A DNA stretch of 64,000 bases, taken from NCBI GenBank assembly GCA_963815355.1, contig CAWFGJ010000013.1, positions 496,001 to 560,000 of the forward strand, given 5' to 3'. Positions within the stretch are counted from its first letter, which is position 1; every line of letters starts with the position of its first letter. This document shows positions 45,360 through 54,299 of the stretch, piece by piece. The position numbers and the translations under genes are program-made. The DNA is from JAPUEK01 sp963815355 (lineage in GTDB: Bacteria > Pseudomonadota > Alphaproteobacteria > Rhodobacterales > Rhodobacteraceae). Under the pieces are notes generated by a model, which ran no database searches, had not been told where the DNA came from, and worked only from the letters and a program-made list of their open reading frames with translations.

Positions 45360-46682
45360 TCAGAGCTGTGGCACGCCTGACAAAAGCTGCATGACATCGG
45401 CCATCTCAGGGCCATTTTCTCTGCCCGTCAACGCCTTGCGCAAAGGCATGAATAGCCCCTTGCCCTTGCGGCCAGTGGCCTCCTTCACGGCCGAGGTCCA
45501 CGCCCCCCAAGTTTCTGAGGTCCACGGTTGTGTTGGCAAAAGCGAAAACGCTTCAGCTACAAAGGCACGATCCTCTTCAGCCACCATTGGCTTGGCACCG
45601 TCGCGGAACAGCGTCCACCACTCCTCCAGATCGGCCAATACGGTGATGTTTCCCTTGGCAACGGACCAGAACAACTCTGCCTTATCTGCCGGCACGCCCA
45701 GTTCAGAAATGCGCGCTTGCACGGCCTCAAACGGCAGCCCTTGAACATGTGCGCGCGTCAGCGGAAACAGATCCTCGGCATCGAATTTCGTCGGCGCAGC
45801 ACCAAAGCTGCCAACATCGAATCCTTCGATCAATTCTTCCATCGAGGACACAAGTTCGACAGGCTTGGACGACCCTAGTCGCGCCATGAGACTAAGCAAC
45901 GCCATCGGCTCAACGCCCCGCGCCCGCAGGTCGCGCAACGAGAGTGTGCCAAGCCGTTTAGAAAGCTCCTCACCCTTAGAACCAGTCAGCAGCGAATGGT
46001 GGGCAAAGGCCGGAGGCGTTCCGCCCAGGGCTTTCATGATCTGAATTTGGGTGGCTGTGTTGGTGACATGGTCAGCGCCACGCACAATGTGGGTCACCCC
46101 CATATCCACGTCGTCGACAGATGAGGCAAAGGTGTAAAGAACCTGACCGTCCGCCTTGATCAAAACCGGATCAGACACAGAAGCAGCATCAATGGAAATA
46201 GGCCCTACAATCCCGTCCGGCCATTCGATCCGCTCCAAATCCAGACGGAAGCGCCAATAGCCAGAACGGCCCTCGGCACGCATCTTCTCTTTATCTTCTT
46301 GGGACAGATTGAGCGAACTGCGGTCATAAACGGGCGGCTTGCCCATGTTCAGCAGTTTTTTGCGTTTCAAATCCAACTCGACGGGGCTTTCAAAGCACTC
46401 ATAAAACCGCCCGGCCGCCCGCAGATCATCCGCCGCGGCGCGATAGCGATCCATCCGCAGACTTTGCTTCTCGACCCGGTCCCAGTGCAAGCCAAGCCAT
46501 TCGAGATCTTGCTTGATGCCGTCCGCATATTCCTGCTTGGAGCGTTCCTGATCCGTATCATCCAAACGCAAGATGAACGTACCACCAGATTTGCGGGCAA
46601 TCAGGTAGTTCATCAGCGCGGTGCGCAGGTTGCCGACGTGAATATAGCCGGTCGGCGAGGGGGCGAAACGGGTGACGGTCAT
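45360..46682 (-). CDS. gltX: glutamate--tRNA ligase
   Basis: A class I aminoacyl-tRNA synthetase of 440 residues. The HIGH region is FAPSPTGYIHVGNLRTAL and the KMSKS-type motif is EELSKRLGTLS. Many alphaproteobacteria carry two GluRS genes, one of which can act on tRNA-Gln. Which type this is cannot be told here. The ATG at 46682 (MTVTRFAPSPTG) is standard. It is divergent from the metallopeptidase gene. Confidence 0.94.
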   Translation of the reverse strand: MTVTRFAPSPTGYIHVGNLRTALMNYLIARKSGGTFILRLDDTDQERSKQEYADGIKQDLEWLGLHWDRVEKQSLRMDRYRAAADDLRAAGRFYECFESPVELDLKRKKLLNMGKPPVYDRSSLNLSQEDKEKMRAEGRSGYWRFRLDLERIEWPDGIVGPISIDAASVSDPVLIKADGQVLYTFASSVDDVDMGVTHIVRGADHVTNTATQIQIMKALGGTPPAFAHHSLLTGSKGEELSKRLGTLSLRDLRARGVEPMALLSLMARLGSSKPVELVSSMEELIEGFDVGSFGAAPTKFDAEDLFPLTRAHVQGLPFEAVQARISELGVPADKAELFWSVAKGNITVLADLEEWWTLFRDGAKPMVAEEDRAFVAEAFSLLPTQPWTSETWGAWTSAVKEATGRKGKGLFMPLRKALTGRENGPEMADVMQLLSGVPQL

Positions 46683-46759
46683 GGACAGGCTCCTTCAAGC
46701 GCCCCTCCCTGTCACACCGCCCAAGATTTGTCCAGTTTGGCTGCGCGAACCCGGCCAAC

Positions 46760-46772
46760 GATAACCGTTATC
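46760..46772. promoter_or_regulatory. palindrome GATAACCGTTATC between gltX and zincin gene
   Basis: A 13-nt inverted repeat with one central base lies 78 nt before gltX and 85 nt before the zincin gene, within the divergent promoter region. It is operator-like. No regulator can be assigned. Confidence 0.35.
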
Positions 46773-46856
46773 AATGAGAGCCCGCGCAATTGGCGATCTT
46801 TAACATTTCACTGTCACAGGCTTTCCATAGACAAAGCGGAAGTCTAACCTGAGAGC

Positions 46857-47267
46857 ATGACACTTCCTGACCCCGGTAGCATTGCCCCACCCCTCGAACT
46901 GATCGACGCTTTGGCGCGCGACGCCGTCGTCGCGTTGCCCGAACCATTCCGCAAGGCCGCAACACTTGTCGTGTTGCGTGTTGAGGATTTTGCCCCCGAT
47001 GAGATTCAAGAGGCCATGGGCTGTGACAGCCCCTATGATTTGACTGGTCTGTACGAAGGCGTCCCGCTGACTGAAAAATCAGTTTCCGATCAACCTGAGC
47101 AGCCTGATGTCATCTGGCTCTTCCGGAAACCAATTTTGGAAGAGTGGATCGACCGAGGGGATGTTTCGCTTGCCGATTTGGTGACGCATGTGATGATCCA
47201 TGAACTAGCCCACCATTTCGGCTGGTCGGACGAAGAAATCGCACGCGTTGATCCCTGGTGGGAATAG
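46857..47267 (+). CDS. zincin-like metallopeptidase family protein
   Basis: A 136-residue protein of the small zincin family (PF06262 type). The C-terminal HELAHHFGWSDEEI is an HExxH zinc motif with the downstream acidic ligand region, and PEQPDVIWLFRKPILEEW precedes it as usual. Substrate and role are unknown for the family. The length and start are normal. The next gene begins about 150 nt later. Confidence 0.88.
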   Translation: MTLPDPGSIAPPLELIDALARDAVVALPEPFRKAATLVVLRVEDFAPDEIQEAMGCDSPYDLTGLYEGVPLTEKSVSDQPEQPDVIWLFRKPILEEWIDRGDVSLADLVTHVMIHELAHHFGWSDEEIARVDPWWE

Positions 47268-47419
47268 AGCCGCCGAGGCGCATCGGGTCGTTTCCGCATG
47301 AGCGTTTGGCGCCAAAATGTGCCCATCCGATGATCGCACTTGGCGCGGGACCGTTGCTACCGCTATCATGCCAACAGACCCCGTTCAGGGGCGAATGTAT
47401 TTGCGAGGAGATTGCACGC

Positions 47420-48019
47420 GTGGGCAAACAGATTTTGAAATCGGCAGCCATTTGGATGGGGCTCGCCCTTCCGGGGCTATTGCTGTCATCCGCGGCCATG
47501 GCGGGGCCGGTCACCGACAAAGCAGCGGAAATTGAAACCTTGCTTGAGGCTAGCGATTCTGGCGGCGCAGTCGCCGCAGCGCGCGATTTGCTTGGGATCG
47601 TCTGGTCCACGTCACAAGAGATCGGTTTCGATGCAACGGTTTTGGTCAGCGAACCTGCCGCCGGCTATGGCATTTACAACCCGCGCGTCGACGAAAAGTT
47701 CAAAGCGGGTGAGCCAGTTATCATTTACGCCGAGCCCTTCGGTTTTGAATACGGCGCGCCGGGCGACGGACTGAACTCGATTGGGTTCTTTGTCGACCTG
47801 AAAGTGACCAACAGTGAGACATCCGAAGTCTTGGGCGATGTCCAGAACGTTACCGAACTTGACCTGACATCGCGTTACAAAAACCGTGAGTTTCAAGCAA
47901 ACCTAACCTACAATCTCGACGGCCTTCCGCCGGGTAAATACATTTTGCTGACCACGTTGCGGGACAAGAACTCTGCCAAGTTTGGCGCGTTTGAGACAGC
48001 CATCGAAGTGGTTGAGTAA
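47420..48019 (+). CDS. exported protein of unknown function
   Basis: A 199-residue protein with a clear signal peptide (AIWMGLALPGLLLSSAAMAG) and a mature part that looks all-beta (PVIIYAEPFGFEYG, NLDGLPPGKYILLTTLRDKN). I do not recognise a family. GTG 47420 follows GAGGAG by 9 nt and gives a proper signal peptide. It ends 4 nt before the PfkB-family kinase, so both are probably in one transcript. The periplasmic location is inferred from the signal. Confidence 0.72.
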   Translation: MGKQILKSAAIWMGLALPGLLLSSAAMAGPVTDKAAEIETLLEASDSGGAVAAARDLLGIVWSTSQEIGFDATVLVSEPAAGYGIYNPRVDEKFKAGEPVIIYAEPFGFEYGAPGDGLNSIGFFVDLKVTNSETSEVLGDVQNVTELDLTSRYKNREFQANLTYNLDGLPPGKYILLTTLRDKNSAKFGAFETAIEVVE

Positions 48020-48023
48020 GCCT

Positions 48024-48977
48024 ATGTTGGTGCGTCAAAGTCCGATTCTGACCCTGACGCTGAACCCCGCGCTGGATATGGCAACCGAAGTCGCCGAAAT
48101 CCTGCCGGGGGAAAAACTGCGCTGCGCGGATCCGCTGATGGATCCGGGCGGCGGCGGCTTGAACGTAAGCCGCGCGATCAAGGCGCTTGGCGGCGACAGT
48201 TTGGCCTTGGTGGCGCTTGGCGGCTTGACGGGCGACAGGCTGGCCGGATTAATCCGGGCGGAAGGCGTGACCTTCCTGTCCATCCTTGGGCCTGGGGAGA
48301 CGCGCCAAAGCCTCACAGTCAATGACCGCGCTTCTGGCAAGCAATATCGCTTTATGTTGCCGGGTCCAGTCTGGACAGATACAGAACGCGCAAGGGTTTT
48401 TACCTTGCTTGCGGCCACAGCACGGCCACAAGGGATCTCGGTGATTTCCGGCAGCCAACCACCGGGCGTTCCGGCCGATTTTCCCGCGCAGCTTGCGGCT
48501 TCCATGCCTGACAGCAGGATCGTGCTGGACACCTCTGGCCCGGCATTGACCGCCGCGGTGACCGACCCAATTCCCGGCCTATTCGTGCTGCGAATGGATG
48601 GAGAAGAAGCCGAGAGTTTGGCTGGTCGAAAACTAGAGACCCGATCTCAAACCGCCGACTTCGCCCAGGAATTGGTTCGTCGTGGCGTGGCCGAGCGCGT
48701 AATCGTTGCACGGGGTGCTGACGGAAACGTTTTGGCAACCACAACCTCTCGTTTGTTCGCCAAAGCGCCCAAAGTACAGGTTCGCAGCACCGTCGGTGCC
48801 GGGGACAGCTTTGTTGCCGCGTTCGTCCTGGCGCTTGCCCGCGGCCAATCTTCCGCCGAGGCTTTAGCACAAGGGTCGGCGGCGGCGGCAGCGGCAGTGA
48901 CCACAGATGCAACCCAGCTTTGCCGTCTGGAAGACGTGCAAAGACTATTGCCCGCATGCACCCCGGTTGAAATTTAA
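48024..48977 (+). CDS. PfkB-family hexose kinase (1-phosphofructokinase type)
   Basis: A 317-residue ribokinase-fold sugar kinase. The N-terminal ILTLTLNPALDMATEV and GGGGLNVSRAIKALGGDSLA are the phosphofructokinase B signature. The C-terminal STVGAGDSFVAAFVLALA carries the catalytic Asp and the anion hole. It may be 1-phosphofructokinase, 6-phosphofructokinase (Pfk-2 type) or tagatose-6-phosphate kinase; no PTS fructose genes are adjacent to decide. It is coupled to the exported protein upstream and abuts the convergent nadE. Confidence 0.88.
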   Translation: MLVRQSPILTLTLNPALDMATEVAEILPGEKLRCADPLMDPGGGGLNVSRAIKALGGDSLALVALGGLTGDRLAGLIRAEGVTFLSILGPGETRQSLTVNDRASGKQYRFMLPGPVWTDTERARVFTLLAATARPQGISVISGSQPPGVPADFPAQLAASMPDSRIVLDTSGPALTAAVTDPIPGLFVLRMDGEEAESLAGRKLETRSQTADFAQELVRRGVAERVIVARGADGNVLATTTSRLFAKAPKVQVRSTVGAGDSFVAAFVLALARGQSSAEALAQGSAAAAAAVTTDATQLCRLEDVQRLLPACTPVEI

Positions 48978-48981
48978 GGGT

Positions 48982-50640
48982 TCAGGTAGGATCTCTCCAA
49001 CGGTTTGCCACCGGATAACGCCGATCTGCCCAAAAGGCGCGGCGCGTAAGGCGGGTGCCGGGTGCTGACTGAAACCGCTTGTATTCGCTAATATAAATCA
49101 GGTGTTCGATCTTCTTGACCGTCACCCGATCAAACCCCTTGGCCACCATTTCGGCAACAGACAACTCTTGATCAACCAGACCTTCAAGGATTGCGTCCAA
49201 TACGGAATAGGGCGGCAGGCTGTCCTCGTCTTTTTGATCCGGACGCAATTCAGCACTCGGTGGTTTCTCTATCACACGCGGCGGGATCACTTGACCGGCG
49301 GGTGCCAGCATCCAGTCCAGGTGGTGTTCATTCCGCCAGCGACAGGTTTCAAACACCCGCGTCTTGTAGAGGTCCTTCAACGGATTGTAGCCGCCGTTCA
49401 TATCGCCATAGATCGTGCAATACCCCACCGCCACCTCTGACTTGTTGCCCGTCGTCAGAAGCATTTCTCCGAATTTGTTCGACATCGCCATCAGCAAAAG
49501 CCCGCGCAAACGGCTTTGGATATTTTCTTCGGTAATGCCGGGCTTCGTTCCCTCAAAGAGCGGACCCAGCGCCGCTCCAACCGCGTCCTGAGGGGCCGAA
49601 ATCGGCACAGTATCCAAACGGCAACCCAGAGCCTTTGCCACGGCGGCGGCATCATCAAGCGAATGTTGCGAAGTGAACTTTGAGGGCAGCATTACGCAAC
49701 GTACATTCTGCGGCCCGATAGCATCGGCGGCGATCGTCGCAACGATGGCAGAGTCGATACCGCCCGAGAGGCCAAGAAGCACCTGTTTGAAGCCGGTTTT
49801 TGCCAGATAGTCGCGAAGGCTCATCACCATCGCATGGTAGTCAGCTTCCAGGGCTTTGGGCAAAAGCGCCTTCATCCCCGGTGATGCGCGCCAGCCACTT
49901 TCAGTTTCTTCAAAATCAACATGGGTGATGCAGCGTTCGAACTGGGGAAGTTGCACGACAAGTTCTCCCCCGGGGTTAAGCACGAAAGAGGCCCCATCAA
50001 AGACCTGATCATCCTGCCCCCCAATCATGTTCAGGTAGACGAGCGGCAACCCTGTTTCGACGACCCGTGCGACCATTAGGTTGGTGCGCACCGACGGCTT
50101 GCCACGATGGTACGGCGATCCATTTGGCACCAAAAGGATCTGAGCACCGGTTTCCGCGAGCGTTTCGCAAACGTCTGAATGCCACGCGTCTTCGCAAATG
50201 GGGGAACCAATGCGCAATGGCCCTATGCGATACGGGCCCTGCGGTGCGGCTGACGCAAATACGCGCTTTTCATCAAAAACGCCATCATTCGGCAGATCAT
50301 GCTTCAAAACGATCGCGGAAATTTTCCCGCCTTCGAGAATATAGTAAGCATTATAAAGGCGACCGTCTCTCAGATGCGGTGCGCCGATCCCAAGCGCCGG
50401 TCCATCCGCCAGCTCGGCCGCAAGCGTCGCAACAGCTTTCATCGCCTCCTCGACGAAGACAGGCTTCATGACCATGTCCTGCGTTTGGTAGCCGGTTATA
50501 AACATCTCGGTCAGCGCAACCATATTTGCACCAGCCGCACGCCCGGCTTCCCACGCCGAACGGGCGAGGGCAGCGTTAGCGGCAAAGTCGCCGAGTACGG
50601 GGTTTAACTGGGCCAAGGTCAGGCGAAATTGGGCGGCCAT
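48982..50640 (-). CDS. nadE: glutamine-dependent NAD synthetase
   Basis: Converts deamido-NAD to NAD with glutamine as nitrogen donor. The 552 residues are the two-domain form. The N-terminal nitrilase-type glutaminase has the Glu (LTEMFITGYQTQD), Lys (LKHDLPNDGVFDEKR) and Cys (IGSPICEDAWHSD) of its triad. The C-terminal ATP pyrophosphatase has GLSGGIDSAIVATIAADA and ALLLTTGN-type LLTTGNKSEVAVGYCT. Its 3' end is 4 nt from that of the convergent kinase gene. Confidence 0.96.
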   Translation of the reverse strand: MAAQFRLTLAQLNPVLGDFAANAALARSAWEAGRAAGANMVALTEMFITGYQTQDMVMKPVFVEEAMKAVATLAAELADGPALGIGAPHLRDGRLYNAYYILEGGKISAIVLKHDLPNDGVFDEKRVFASAAPQGPYRIGPLRIGSPICEDAWHSDVCETLAETGAQILLVPNGSPYHRGKPSVRTNLMVARVVETGLPLVYLNMIGGQDDQVFDGASFVLNPGGELVVQLPQFERCITHVDFEETESGWRASPGMKALLPKALEADYHAMVMSLRDYLAKTGFKQVLLGLSGGIDSAIVATIAADAIGPQNVRCVMLPSKFTSQHSLDDAAAVAKALGCRLDTVPISAPQDAVGAALGPLFEGTKPGITEENIQSRLRGLLLMAMSNKFGEMLLTTGNKSEVAVGYCTIYGDMNGGYNPLKDLYKTRVFETCRWRNEHHLDWMLAPAGQVIPPRVIEKPPSAELRPDQKDEDSLPPYSVLDAILEGLVDQELSVAEMVAKGFDRVTVKKIEHLIYISEYKRFQSAPGTRLTRRAFWADRRYPVANRWRDPT

Positions 50641-50804
50641 GGCGGGCTCCTTGCAAACGGCTCTGTTGCGGTTCTAGCAGGTTCGGGGGCGAGGAAAAGC
50701 CTGTGCCGTCAGTCACCCACGTGGGGTTCTTGTCAGGCCGGGGGTGCAACGGATAGGGTTCAGCGTAAGATCGCGGACCAGTCGGTTCCACAGGAGGGTT
50801 GCGC

Positions 50805-52280
50805 ATGCGCCAAGGCAGAGTTTCACGTGACAAAACGCGGTTCGTGATCGGCCTAGCCTTTGCGCTGCTGGTTAGCTGTTCCGGGGCCGCGTTTGCCGAA
50901 GGCGAGATCGTCAGCAAAACATATGATGACGGGTCTATTTATGAGGGAACCTTCAAAGACGGATTGCAGGACGGCATCGGCACATATCGCCTGCCAAATG
51001 GCTACGAATACACCGGTGCCTGGGTCAAAGGGCAGATCCTCGGCCAAGGGACGGCACGTTATCCAAATGGCTCTGTCTTTGTCGGCCAGTTTGTAAACGG
51101 GCGCCCCGAAGGGCAGGGTAAGATCACTTTTGCCGACGGCGGCAGCTATGAGGGTGACTGGGCTGACGGAAAAATGACCGGCTTGGGTAAAGCGACCTAT
51201 GCCAACGGAACTGTTTACGAAGGTGCTTTTGAGGATGGGAAGCACCATGGCGAAGGTATTCTCACCGACAATCAAGGCTATCGCTATGAGGGCGCTTGGA
51301 TCGAGGGACAAAAGCAAGGCAAAGGCAAGATAACCTATGCTGATGGCACCGTTTACGAAGGGGATCTTGAAGCTGGCGCACGGGCAGGCACCGGGACGCT
51401 GACCATGCCAGACGGTCTGACCTATATTGGCCAATGGAAAGATGGACAAATCAACGGCGTTGGCAAATTGACGCAGCCTTCAGGTGACGTCTATGAGGGG
51501 CCGTTTTCCAACGGTCTGCGGGAAGGCGAAGGCCGCGTGACCTATGCCTCAGGCGATGTTTATGAGGGTGGCTTCAAAGCGGACAAACGCGACGGCAAAG
51601 GCAACTTTACCGGAAAAGACGGCAGCACATTCAAAGGCGATTGGAAATCCGGCCAGATGGAGGGCATGGGCGAGATGACCTACGCCGATGGCTCAGTCTA
51701 TATCGGCACCTTCAAGGGCAACCAGCCCGAAGGTAAGGGCAAGATCACCTATGCTGACGGCTCCACCTACGAGGGCGACTGGAAAGCGGGCGTAATCGCT
51801 GGTGTCGGCAGGGCCGTCTACGCCAACGGTTCAAGCTATGACGGGACGTTTGTTTCAGCCAAGCCGGATGGGCAAGGCGTGATGGTCTATTCAGACGGCT
51901 ACCGCTACGCAGGGTCATGGAAGGCAGGCGTGCGCGAAGGGCGCGGGCTTGCGACATGGGCAGATGGTACGACCTACGAGGGCGACTTCAAAGGGGGCCT
52001 TCGCGAGGGCAAAGGGACTTTGGTGCAACCCGACGGTTTCGAATATTCAGGTGAATGGAAAGCAGGCGCTATGGAAGGTTTGGGTCAAGCCAAATATCCC
52101 ACTGGCGATGTCTACGAGGGTGCTTTTGTGCAAGGTCGACGGGATGGACAGGGCAAGTTGACTTATAAGAATGGGGAAATCGCGGAAGGCCTTTGGCTCA
52201 AAGGCGTATTGACGGCCCCTGCGCCAGCCGCAGATCCAGCCCCGGGCGCCACCACGGAAAGTGATGCATCGGGCGGCTAA
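50805..52280 (+). CDS. secreted MORN-repeat protein (18 full 23-residue repeats)
   Basis: A 491-residue protein. An N-terminal signal (FVIGLAFALLVSCSGAAFAEG) could be cut by signal peptidase I after AFA or, less likely, processed at the lipobox-like LVSC (Cys25). From residue 41 there are 18 uninterrupted repeats of exactly 23 residues (pattern xDGxxYEGxWxxGxxxGxGxxxY) and a partial nineteenth. A Pro/Ala/Thr-rich tail of 22 residues ends the protein. MORN repeats form long beta ribbons that bind proteins or lipids in eukaryotes; the bacterial role is unknown. ATG 50805 follows AGGAGGG. It is divergent from nadE. Confidence 0.88.
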   Translation: MRQGRVSRDKTRFVIGLAFALLVSCSGAAFAEGEIVSKTYDDGSIYEGTFKDGLQDGIGTYRLPNGYEYTGAWVKGQILGQGTARYPNGSVFVGQFVNGRPEGQGKITFADGGSYEGDWADGKMTGLGKATYANGTVYEGAFEDGKHHGEGILTDNQGYRYEGAWIEGQKQGKGKITYADGTVYEGDLEAGARAGTGTLTMPDGLTYIGQWKDGQINGVGKLTQPSGDVYEGPFSNGLREGEGRVTYASGDVYEGGFKADKRDGKGNFTGKDGSTFKGDWKSGQMEGMGEMTYADGSVYIGTFKGNQPEGKGKITYADGSTYEGDWKAGVIAGVGRAVYANGSSYDGTFVSAKPDGQGVMVYSDGYRYAGSWKAGVREGRGLATWADGTTYEGDFKGGLREGKGTLVQPDGFEYSGEWKAGAMEGLGQAKYPTGDVYEGAFVQGRRDGQGKLTYKNGEIAEGLWLKGVLTAPAPAADPAPGATTESDASGG

Positions 52281-52379
52281 AACAAAAAGATGCACAGCAA
52301 CGCCATAGTAACTGATTTAGTCGATGATTATTCGCGAGCCCCCCTTTCCTTTGCGCAATTCCCCCGTATAGTTTCGCCC

Positions 52380-52466
52380 ATGACACGGGAAACCATCATC
52401 GCCTTAGAACCACGCTCGCGTTGCGCGTCGTTTGCCCGTGGCCTGCTTCTCCTTAGCCGCTTCTGA
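52380..52466 (+). CDS. leuL: leuA leader peptide (Leu-rich), near-leaderless
   Basis: A 28-residue frame, MTRETIIALEPRSRCASF then ARGLLLLSRF, ending 74 nt before leuA. It has four consecutive Leu codons (CTG CTT CTC CTT) plus an earlier rare TTA, the classic layout of a leucine attenuator. A -10 hexamer TATAGT at 52367-52372 is 7 nt before the ATG, so transcription should begin almost at the ATG itself. No good -35 is evident. Translation from a leaderless start is inferred. Confidence 0.75.
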   Translation: MTRETIIALEPRSRCASFARGLLLLSRF

Positions 52467-52512
52467 GCGTGCCTCCGGGTGCGACCGCTCGGAAGTGAAA
52501 AGCGCCCGAAGG
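52460..52512 (+). promoter_or_regulatory. mutually exclusive hairpins of the leuA leader
   Basis: CTTCTGAGCG (52460-52469) can pair with CGCTCGGAAG (52486-52495). Alternatively CCTCCGGGTG (52472-52481) can pair with CGCCCGAAGG (52503-52512, one mismatch). The two folds overlap and cannot coexist. Ribosome stalling at the Leu codons just upstream would block the first and allow the second. There is no T run, so the output may be transcriptional by Rho or translational rather than an intrinsic terminator. Confidence 0.5.
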
Positions 52513-52540
52513 AAAAGCAACGGACCTCAAGGAACATCCC

Positions 52541-54118
52541 ATGATCGATAAAAGCGCCCAAGCACGCGTAATGATTTTTGACACGACCCTGCGCGACGGC
52601 GAGCAATCTCCCGGCGCCACCATGACCCATGATGAAAAACTGGAAATTGCCGGTTTGCTCGACGAAATGGGCGTCGACGTGATCGAAGCCGGTTTTCCAA
52701 TTGCTTCAGAAGGCGACTTTGCCGCTGTCTCGGAAATCTCCAAACGGGCAAAAAACGCAACCATTTGCGGGTTGGCGCGCGCGAACTTCAAAGACATCGA
52801 CCGCTGCTGGGAAGCTGTCAAACACGCGGCATCACCCCGCATTCACACCTTTATTGGTACCTCTCCGCTGCACCGCGCCATTCCCAATCTCGACATGGAC
52901 CAGATGGCGGAGCGGATTCACAGCACCGTGACCCACGCCCGCAATCTGTGTGAAAACGTCCAGTGGTCACCGATGGATGCGACACGGACAGAGCATGATT
53001 ATCTGTGCCGTGTCGTCGAAATCGCTATCAAAGCGGGGGCCACCACGATCAACATCCCCGATACTGTTGGCTATACTGCCCCTCGGGAAAGCGCAGAGTT
53101 GATCCGTATGTTGCTGGAGCGTGTGCCGGGTGCTGACGCCATCATTTTTGCGACCCATTGCCACAATGACCTTGGCATGGCGACTGCGAACGCTTTGGCC
53201 GCGGTCGAGGCAGGCGCGCGTCAGATCGAATGTACGATTAACGGTTTGGGAGAACGCGCCGGCAACACGGCTCTGGAAGAAGTCGTGATGGCGATGAAGG
53301 TCCGCAATGACATCATGCCCTTCCAGACGCGGATCGACACTACCAAGATCATGAACTTAAGCCGTCGCGTGGCGTCTGTCTCTGGCTTCCCGGTGCAATT
53401 CAACAAGGCTATCGTCGGCAAGAACGCCTTTCTTCATGAGAGCGGCATCCATCAGGATGGCGTTTTGAAAAACGTCGAGACCTTTGAGATCATGCGGCCT
53501 GAGGACATTGGCTTGACCCAGACCAACATCGCTATGGGCAAACACTCTGGCCGCGCCGCACTGCGTTCAAAGCTCAAAGAGATGGGATTTGATCTTGCGG
53601 ACAACCAACTGAACGATGTGTTTGTGCGCTTTAAGGCCTTGGCCGACCGCAAGAAGGAAGTCTACGACGAAGACCTCGCCGCTCTGGTGGCGGATGAGGC
53701 CACGATGGCCGAACATGACCATCTTCAAGTCAAGCGGCTGCGCGTCGTTTGCGGGACCGATGGCCCTCAGGAAGCGGAACTGACGCTGACAATCGACGGT
53801 ATCGATCACTCGATCGACGCCACAGGTGATGGCCCAGTGGATGCAGCGTTCAATGCTGTGAAAATGCTTTTCCCACATCAGGCGCGCTTGCAGCTTTATC
53901 AGGTGCATGCCGTAACCGAAGGAACCGACGCCCAAGCAACCGTTTCCGTGCGCATGGAGGAAGATGGCCGAATTGTCACAGGGCAGTCAGCGGACACTGA
54001 CACGGTGGTTGCTTCGACAAAAGCTTACGTGAACGCCTTGAACAAACTGGTGGTCCGTCGCCAGAAATCAGCGCCGGGGGATGACCTTAAGTCGGTGAAT
54101 TACAAGGATGCCTCCTAG
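52541..54118 (+). CDS. leuA: 2-isopropylmalate synthase
   Basis: Condenses acetyl-CoA and 2-oxoisovalerate, the first step of leucine synthesis. The 525 residues have the HMGL-like TIM barrel with FDTTLRDGEQSPGATM, HCHNDLGMATANALAA and NGLGERAGNTALEEVVM, and a C-terminal regulatory dimer domain at about 385-510 for leucine feedback. AAGGA lies 7 nt before the ATG. Control by the Leu-rich leader fits. No leuB, leuC or leuD is in the window. Confidence 0.96.
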   Translation: MIDKSAQARVMIFDTTLRDGEQSPGATMTHDEKLEIAGLLDEMGVDVIEAGFPIASEGDFAAVSEISKRAKNATICGLARANFKDIDRCWEAVKHAASPRIHTFIGTSPLHRAIPNLDMDQMAERIHSTVTHARNLCENVQWSPMDATRTEHDYLCRVVEIAIKAGATTINIPDTVGYTAPRESAELIRMLLERVPGADAIIFATHCHNDLGMATANALAAVEAGARQIECTINGLGERAGNTALEEVVMAMKVRNDIMPFQTRIDTTKIMNLSRRVASVSGFPVQFNKAIVGKNAFLHESGIHQDGVLKNVETFEIMRPEDIGLTQTNIAMGKHSGRAALRSKLKEMGFDLADNQLNDVFVRFKALADRKKEVYDEDLAALVADEATMAEHDHLQVKRLRVVCGTDGPQEAELTLTIDGIDHSIDATGDGPVDAAFNAVKMLFPHQARLQLYQVHAVTEGTDAQATVSVRMEEDGRIVTGQSADTDTVVASTKAYVNALNKLVVRRQKSAPGDDLKSVNYKDAS

Positions 54119-54233
54119 GAAGTCGCAAATTTTGGGATAAATATGCGAAAAGGACAAGTCATGAGAATTCGGGCGGAATAGCGCCACCTTAGCCCCTGCC
54201 CCTTTCGCTCCTGCGGCCCTGTCCCTATAAGAA

Positions 54234-54277
54234 AACGCCCGCCTCAGTTCCGCCTGAGTCGCGGGCGTTATCTTTTT
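54234..54277 (+). terminator. strong hairpin-T terminator between leuA and mreB
   Basis: AACGCCCGC/GCGGGCGTT enclose CTCAG/CTGAG, followed by ATCTTTTTG. It ends only 22 nt before the mreB ATG, leaving little room for a separate mreB promoter after it. It could be the leuA terminator or part of the mreB leader. Confidence 0.75.
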
Positions 54278-54299
54278 GCGGTTCAAGGATCACCACAGC

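Noticed and set aside
50925..52211. Tandem DNA repeat or CRISPR-like array
   Set aside because: The 69-nt periodicity comes from the 23-residue MORN repeats; the DNA units are diverged and coding.
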